The position numbers and the translations under genes are program-made. A model generated the notes under the pieces. The model did no database searches and was not told the origin of the DNA. It saw only the letters and a program-made list of their open reading frames with translations. Positions 6,208-9,834 of a DNA stretch of 9,834 nt are shown here, one piece after another. Each line of letters opens with the position of its first letter. The stretch's first letter is position 1. This DNA is from Planctomycetota bacterium (lineage in GTDB: Bacteria; Planctomycetota; SBBH01; JACQRN01): NCBI GenBank assembly GCA_016206515.1, contig JACQRN010000214.1, positions 1 to 9,834 on the forward strand. Direction: 5' to 3'.

Positions 6208-6236
6208 TCCGGAGAGATTGCCCATGATCTCCGGAA
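6207..6236 (+). promoter_or_regulatory. Perfect 9 bp inverted repeat over the ribosome binding site and start codon of the GT4 gene
   Basis: TTCCGGAGA (6207-6215) and TCTCCGGAA (6228-6236) are exact reverse complements separated by 12 nt. The left arm contains most of the Shine-Dalgarno GGAGAG (6211-6216), the loop holds the ATG at 6224-6226, and the right arm is made from codons 2-5 (Ile-Ser-Gly-Thr). As RNA this would be a hairpin hiding the RBS; as DNA it is a dyad suited to a dimeric regulator. Each arm also contains the self-palindrome TCCGGA. Function is inferred. Confidence 0.6.
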
Positions 6237-7417
6237 CGATCGCCCCCCGTGTCGCGATACCGGAATGCGCCGATCCCGCGCGCGAGGGGGGGGTGCGTAT
6301 CGGGGTCATCACCCGGAGCGCGAACGGGTATGGCGGCACGGAGGTCCAGCTCCTTCAGATGGTGGAGCGGTGGCGTGCCGAAGGGCACCGGGTGGTCGGG
6401 CTCGCGGGGGCATCCCGCTGGGGAGGGCCCGCGGCCCAGGGGTTCCGGACGCTCCCGGGACGCGCGTTCCTGTTCCCTTGGGCCTGCGTCGGCGAGGTGG
6501 AGAGGCACCTGCGGGATGTCGATGCGGTCTTTCTGAATGGGGCGAGCCTTTCTTCCCTTGTGTGGGGCCGGGCGCTCCGCCGCATGGGGAAACCGATCCT
6601 GACCGATGTGAGCGGCTTGCGCGGCTTCGAGACCGGGAGCTTTGGAAGGTGGCCGTGGCCGGTGCGCCCCTGGCTTCGCCAACGCGCGCGCTCGCTCGGA
6701 ACCTACCGGGCGATGACGACCTATATGCGCCAGAGACTCGAAGAGGATGGGATCGATTCCGCAGACGTCATCCTGATTCCTCTGGGGGTCGACCTCGAGC
6801 GGTTCCGGCCCCTGGAGGGGGGGATGCTGGGGGAGCGCCGCGACGCGCTTGGCGTCGGCGGGCACCCCCTGGCGGTCTACGCCGGGCGCCTCTCCCCCGA
6901 GAAGGGGTTGGAGGAGGCGTTGACGGCGTGGCGGCGCGTCATCGGGGTGAAGCCACGCGCGCAGTGGTGGATCCTCGGCGAGGGACCCGCCCAGGGGCGC
7001 CTGCGCCGGGTCGTCCGTTCCCTCGGCCTGGAGGGGGCCGTCCGGTTCCACGGTCGCACCGACGACGTCGCCGGCATCCTGGGGGCGGCGGACCTGATGA
7101 TCCTCCCCTCGCGCAGCGAGGGGTGCCCGAACGCGATCCTGGAGTCGTTCGCGTGTGGGGTTCCGGTCATCGCCCGGCGCATCCCGGCGTTGCGCGACCT
7201 CATCGGGCGCAACGAGCGCGGGCTCCTGGTGCCGGACCTCTCCGCGGAGGCGTTGGGAGAGGCGATCGTCGGGCTCCTCGACCGCTCCGACTTGCGTTCG
7301 AAGATGTCCCGCGCGGCGCGCGCCTACGTCGAGGCGCACCACGATATTGAGGCAGCCTCCGGGAAGGTTCTGGCGTGGCTCGTCTCCTCCACACGCGGGG
7401 AGCGGGGCGCGGCGTGA
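6224..7417 (+). CDS. GT4-family glycosyltransferase
   Basis: 397 residues. ATG 6224 is chosen because GGAGAG lies 7 nt upstream; an in-frame TTG at 6218 is poorer. After a ~23-residue leader comes VRIGVITRSANGYGGTEVQ, with the G-G-T-E loop (37-40) that typifies GT4 N-domains. The C-domain has LIPLGVDLERFRP, VYAGRLSPEKGLEEAL, a WILGEGP strand, VRFHGRTDDV and the classic E-x7-E motif (E299 in SEGCPNAILESFACGVPVI, second Glu E307) that binds the retained donor sugar nucleotide. These features place it in the retaining GT4 group that builds lipopolysaccharide, capsule and exopolysaccharide in the cytoplasm. The donor cannot be predicted. Initiation sits in a 9 bp inverted repeat that could limit translation. 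The stop TGA overlaps a GTG (7414) that could start the next radical SAM gene, so the two are probably one operon. Confidence 0.93.
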   Translation: MISGTIAPRVAIPECADPAREGGVRIGVITRSANGYGGTEVQLLQMVERWRAEGHRVVGLAGASRWGGPAAQGFRTLPGRAFLFPWACVGEVERHLRDVDAVFLNGASLSSLVWGRALRRMGKPILTDVSGLRGFETGSFGRWPWPVRPWLRQRARSLGTYRAMTTYMRQRLEEDGIDSADVILIPLGVDLERFRPLEGGMLGERRDALGVGGHPLAVYAGRLSPEKGLEEALTAWRRVIGVKPRAQWWILGEGPAQGRLRRVVRSLGLEGAVRFHGRTDDVAGILGAADLMILPSRSEGCPNAILESFACGVPVIARRIPALRDLIGRNERGLLVPDLSAEALGEAIVGLLDRSDLRSKMSRAARAYVEAHHDIEAASGKVLAWLVSSTRGERGAA

Positions 7418-7428
7418 TCGCCTCCGCG

Positions 7429-8868
7429 ATGGCGCGCGTGGTGCTGATCCGCCCCCCGAGCCAGATGGGGGATCTCGTGCGGATCGTCTCGGCGCAGCAC
7501 CCGGTCAACCTGCTGTACCTGTGCGCGACCCTGCGCGAGCACGGGTTCGAGCCGCACCTGATCGACTACGAGGTCGACGCGTACTCCGACGAGGACGTCT
7601 GCCGCCGCATCGACGAGATCGCCCCGTTGTGCGTCGGGGTCTCGTGCTTCACCCCGCAGATCCTCGCGGGGCACCGGATCGCGGAGGCGCTCCGGAAGGC
7701 GTTCCCATCGTTGCCTCTGTTGATCGGGGGGCCGCACGCGACCGCCCTGCCGCGGGCGACCCTCGAGGAGTTCCCCTCGTTCGACGCCGCCGTCGCCGGG
7801 GAGGGGGAGGAGACGCTTGTGGAGGTCTGCTCGCGCCTTCGGGACGGGCGCGACCTGTGCGGCGTGGCGGGGACCGCGCACCGCGCGGGGGGCCGGGTCG
7901 TCGAGGAGGCGGAGCGCCCGCGGATCGCCGCGTACGGCGACCTACCTCTCCCGGCGCGGGACCTCCTGGAGATGGCGAAATACCCCGGCGCCGCGAAGTC
8001 GGGGGCGGCCGCGGGCGTCTACCGCACCACCCAGGTCTTCACCGCGCGCGGGTGCCCGTTCCCGTGCACCTTCTGCGCGATCTCGCTGGTGACCACGCGG
8101 ACGGTCCGGTTCCGCGGCGCGGACTCGGTACGGCGCGAGCTGGGCGAGTGCGTGTCGCGCTACGGGATCGAGCACGTCAATGTCCACGACGACACCTTCA
8201 CGGTGAGCGCCAAGCGGGTCGCCGACGTCTCTCGCTCCCTCGGGGAGTCCGGGGTGACCTGGGACTGCGACACCCGGGTCGACACGGTGACCGAGGAGAT
8301 GCTGCGCGACATGGCCGCGCACGGCTGCGTCCGGGTCGCCTTCGGGGTCGAGTCGGGCTCCGAGCGGATGCTCAAGGCGATGAAGAAAAACGTCACCCGC
8401 GCGCAGATCCGGGACGCCTTCGGTTGGGCGCGCAAGTACGGGATCACCACGAGCGCCTACTTCATCGTCGGAGGGCACCCGGACGAGACGCCCGAGGACG
8501 TGGATCAGACGCGCTCCCTGATGCACGAGATCCAGCCGGACTTCGCGAACGTCGCGATCGGGACGCCGTACCCCGGGACCGAACTGTACGCCCAGCTGGC
8601 CGAGCGGAACCTCCTCCTCGACCGGCGCTGGGAGCGGTTCATGCTGTACGACCGCCTCCCGGCATGGCGCACCGAGCGGTTCTCCCCGGAGGATCTCGTC
8701 CGCATGCAGAGGGACCTGATCCGCGAGTACTTCTACCGGCCCGCGTACGTCTGGCGTCGCCTGCGGAAGATGCGCTCGTGGCGGGAGCTCCCGTACTGGA
8801 CCCGTTCCGCCTGGATCGGTCTGCGGTACGTCCTGAAGGGGCGGGAGGGGTATGTTGCGTCCCACTGA
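7429..8868 (+). CDS. B12-binding-type radical SAM enzyme, copy 2
   Basis: 479 residues from ATG 7429. The N-terminal B12-binding-like domain shows RVVLIRPPS, HPVNLLYLCATLREHGFEPHLIDYE, then LIGGPHATALP (98-108) and AGEGEETL (123-130). No DxHxxG motif is present. The radical SAM core has C209-x3-C213-x2-C216 (GCPFPCTFC), then HDDTFTV and VAFGVESGSERML. The C-terminal EYFYRPAYVWRRLRKMRS tail matches that of the 1379-2824 protein, so the two are paralogues, though differing in the linker after the cysteines. Members of this class include hopanoid, bacteriochlorophyll and natural-product methylases and cyclases; the substrate here is unknown. An alternative GTG at 7414 overlaps the preceding stop (GTGA) and has GGGGAG 11 nt upstream, giving five more residues. 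The 3' end overlaps the SxtJ-like gene by 17 bp. Confidence 0.92.
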   Translation: MARVVLIRPPSQMGDLVRIVSAQHPVNLLYLCATLREHGFEPHLIDYEVDAYSDEDVCRRIDEIAPLCVGVSCFTPQILAGHRIAEALRKAFPSLPLLIGGPHATALPRATLEEFPSFDAAVAGEGEETLVEVCSRLRDGRDLCGVAGTAHRAGGRVVEEAERPRIAAYGDLPLPARDLLEMAKYPGAAKSGAAAGVYRTTQVFTARGCPFPCTFCAISLVTTRTVRFRGADSVRRELGECVSRYGIEHVNVHDDTFTVSAKRVADVSRSLGESGVTWDCDTRVDTVTEEMLRDMAAHGCVRVAFGVESGSERMLKAMKKNVTRAQIRDAFGWARKYGITTSAYFIVGGHPDETPEDVDQTRSLMHEIQPDFANVAIGTPYPGTELYAQLAERNLLLDRRWERFMLYDRLPAWRTERFSPEDLVRMQRDLIREYFYRPAYVWRRLRKMRSWRELPYWTRSAWIGLRYVLKGREGYVASH

Positions 8869-9211
8869 TCGGGAGCGTCCGGCGTCCGGCGTCCGGCGTC
8901 CGGCGGGTAGACGGCTCCTGGAGGGGGCGGGGGCGGTCGTCCTGGCGCTGGTTCTGGTCTTCGTCTTCCATCGCGATCCTTGGAAGGCGGGCGCGGTGGC
9001 GCTCGCGTGGTTCCTGTTGGTGCCGCACCTGTGGCCGGTCTGCATGGCGCTCGCGGCGGCGGTTGCCACGGTCCTGTTGTGGGTTGTCTACTTCCTCGTG
9101 GTCCCGTTCGCGTTCCTCGGCGCGCGCGGCCCCTGGGGTCGGATGCGCCGCGGCGGGTGGATGGCCGCGAGTGGCGCCGTGAAGCCGGAGCAGTTCAAGA
9201 GGCAGTTCTAG
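8852..9211 (+). CDS. SxtJ-like small membrane protein
   Basis: 119 residues. ATG 8852 is preceded by GGGAGG (8843-8848) and lies inside the 3' end of the radical SAM gene. After an Arg/Pro-rich N-terminus come hydrophobic segments at about 28-42, 46-62 and 64-90, then an FLGARGPWG turn and a polar tail ending F-K-R-Q-F. Length, the LLWVVYFLVVPFAFLGARGP pattern (compare the usual LLFFLVxTPIGLLMRLFGRDP) and the KRQF end fit the SxtJ family. SxtJ is named from the saxitoxin cluster, and homologues sit beside NodU/SxtI-type carbamoyltransferases, as here, where the carbamoyltransferase starts 7 bp downstream. Its function is not known; a membrane-bound partner of the carbamoyltransferase is plausible. 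Residues near 9-19 are encoded by a 4-copy heptanucleotide repeat. A companion SxtK/DUF5989-type micro-ORF was looked for and not seen between the two genes. Confidence 0.75.
   Translation: MLRPTDRERPASGVRRPAGRRLLEGAGAVVLALVLVFVFHRDPWKAGAVALAWFLLVPHLWPVCMALAAAVATVLLWVVYFLVVPFAFLGARGPWGRMRRGGWMAASGAVKPEQFKRQF
8876..8903 (+). repeat. Heptanucleotide tandem repeat (CGTCCGG)x4 inside the SxtJ-like gene
   Basis: Four perfect head-to-tail copies of CGTCCGG lie 24 bp after the start codon of the SxtJ-like gene. Because seven is not a multiple of three, the array encodes a 7-residue peptide period (R-P-A-S-G-V-R, R-P-A), and gain or loss of one copy would shift the frame. Confidence 0.92.
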
Positions 9212-9218
9212 TGTCCGC

Positions 9219-9834
9219 ATGAAGGTTTTGGGTCTCTCCTGCTACTACCACGACTCCGCGGCGGCGCTCGTCGTCGACGGGAAGATCGTCGCGGCGGGGG
9301 CGGAGGAGCGGTTCTCCCGGCGCAAGCACGACAACGCCTTCCCCGCGGGGGCGATCGCCTCGTGCCTTCAGATCGGCGGCCTGCCCGCCGCCGACCTCGA
9401 CGCGGTCGCCTACTACGAGAAGCCGATCCGGAAGTTCGACCGGATCCTCGTCAGCGCGCTGGGGGGGTTCCCGCGGACGGGCGCGGGGTTCGTCCAGGCG
9501 ATCCCGAAGTCGTGGAAGCTCAACCTCCGGATCGACGGGGCGATCCGCAGGCACTTCGGGAAGGCGCTGCGCGCGCAGGTCTATTACGGCGAGCACCACC
9601 GGTCGCACGCCGCCAGCGCGTACTACCCGTCGGGGTTCGACTCCGCGGCGGTGCTGACCCTCGACGGCGTCGGGGAGTGGGCGACCGCCACGGTGGGACG
9701 CGGGGAGGGGAACCGGCTCGAACTGTTGGAGGAGATCAGGTTCCCGCACTCCCTGGGGCTGTTCTACAGCGCGCTCACCGCCTACCTCGGGTTCGAGGTG
9801 AACGAGGGGGAGTGGAAGGTGATGGGGCTCGCTC
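9219..9834 (+). CDS. NodU/CmcH-family O-carbamoyltransferase, N-terminal part (cut by window edge)
   Basis: ATG 9219, open to the right edge (205 codons seen of a family length near 550-600). The start VLGLSCYYHDSAAALVVDG and the following AGAEERFSRRKHDNAFP are hallmarks of the carbamoyltransferase Kae1-like domain. E125-H-H-R-S-H130 in YYGEHHRSHAASAYYPSGF carries the metal-binding histidines, and LTLDGVGEW (D149) and PHSLGLFYSALTAYLGF.VNEGEWKVMGLA follow as in NodU, TobZ and SxtI. The family uses carbamoyl phosphate and ATP, via carbamoyl adenylate, to place O-carbamoyl groups on sugars or antibiotics. It lies 7 bp after the SxtJ-like gene, in the same transcription unit as the GT4 and radical SAM genes, which suggests the glycan product is carbamoylated. 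The C-terminal YrdC-like carbamoyl-adenylate-forming part is outside the window. No clear Shine-Dalgarno is seen; coupling to the previous stop is likely. Confidence 0.95.
   Translation, partial: MKVLGLSCYYHDSAAALVVDGKIVAAGAEERFSRRKHDNAFPAGAIASCLQIGGLPAADLDAVAYYEKPIRKFDRILVSALGGFPRTGAGFVQAIPKSWKLNLRIDGAIRRHFGKALRAQVYYGEHHRSHAASAYYPSGFDSAAVLTLDGVGEWATATVGRGEGNRLELLEEIRFPHSLGLFYSALTAYLGFEVNEGEWKVMGLA

Noticed and set aside
8871..8910. CGTCCGG repeats as a CRISPR-like or iteron array
   Set aside because: Units are contiguous without spacers, far too short for CRISPR, and lie within a coding region with no replication gene nearby.
7155..9182. 675-residue open frame overlapping the GT4 and second radical SAM genes
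   Set aside because: Composition is dominated by Arg, Gly, Pro and Ala; both underlying genes in the other frames have intact catalytic motifs.

Overview
This is a very GC-rich window with many GTG and TTG starts and tightly packed, overlapping genes. It reads as part of a cell-surface polysaccharide (or related glycoconjugate) biosynthesis locus of an uncultivated-type, high-GC bacterium. The phylum cannot be fixed from the sequence: an Acidobacteriota-, Myxococcota/Desulfobacterota- or candidate-phylum-like genome would all fit. There are no RNA genes, transposases, CRISPR arrays or phage genes, and no gene-free gap reaches 300 bp. The largest gap is the ~120 bp between the divergent genes at 1258 and 1379.

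Layout. On the minus strand at the left are a WbqC-family gene (488-1258) and, joined to it by an ATGA stop/start overlap, the N-terminal part of a WecA/MraY-type polyprenyl-phosphate sugar-1-phosphate transferase that runs off the left edge. Diverging from them is a B12-type radical SAM enzyme (about 1379-2824); a heptanucleotide repeat array fills much of the divergent gap. Then comes an apparently self-contained pair: a 69-residue basic protein (2860-3069) overlapping a nucleotidyltransferase-fold protein (3044-3823), with what looks like its own leaderless promoter. Next is a short remnant of a GT2 glycosyltransferase start (3820-~3900), followed at once by a complete glycosyltransferase (3911-5059). 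A radical SAM/SPASM-type enzyme (5046-6191) faces it on the minus strand with a 14 bp tail-to-tail overlap. Diverging from that is a run of plus-strand genes: GT4 glycosyltransferase (6224-7417), a second B12-type radical SAM enzyme (7429-8868), an SxtJ-like small membrane protein (8852-9211) and a NodU/CmcH-family O-carbamoyltransferase cut by the right edge.

How it may work together (inference). The WecA-like enzyme would start a glycan on the lipid carrier, and the two glycosyltransferases would extend it. The carbamoyltransferase, with its SxtJ-like partner, would add O-carbamoyl groups. Three radical SAM enzymes of two architectures point to unusual carbon-centred modification of the sugar, lipid or an attached group, but their substrates cannot be read from sequence. 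The nucleotidyltransferase pair does not obviously belong to the pathway and may be a toxin-antitoxin-like insertion.

Most worth a second look: a perfect 9 bp inverted repeat whose loop carries the start codon and whose left arm carries the Shine-Dalgarno of the GT4 gene; two unrelated period-7 tandem arrays at the 5' ends of two genes, one potentially G-quadruplex-forming and one inside a coding region; the small-ORF/nucleotidyltransferase pair; and the GT2 start fragment.
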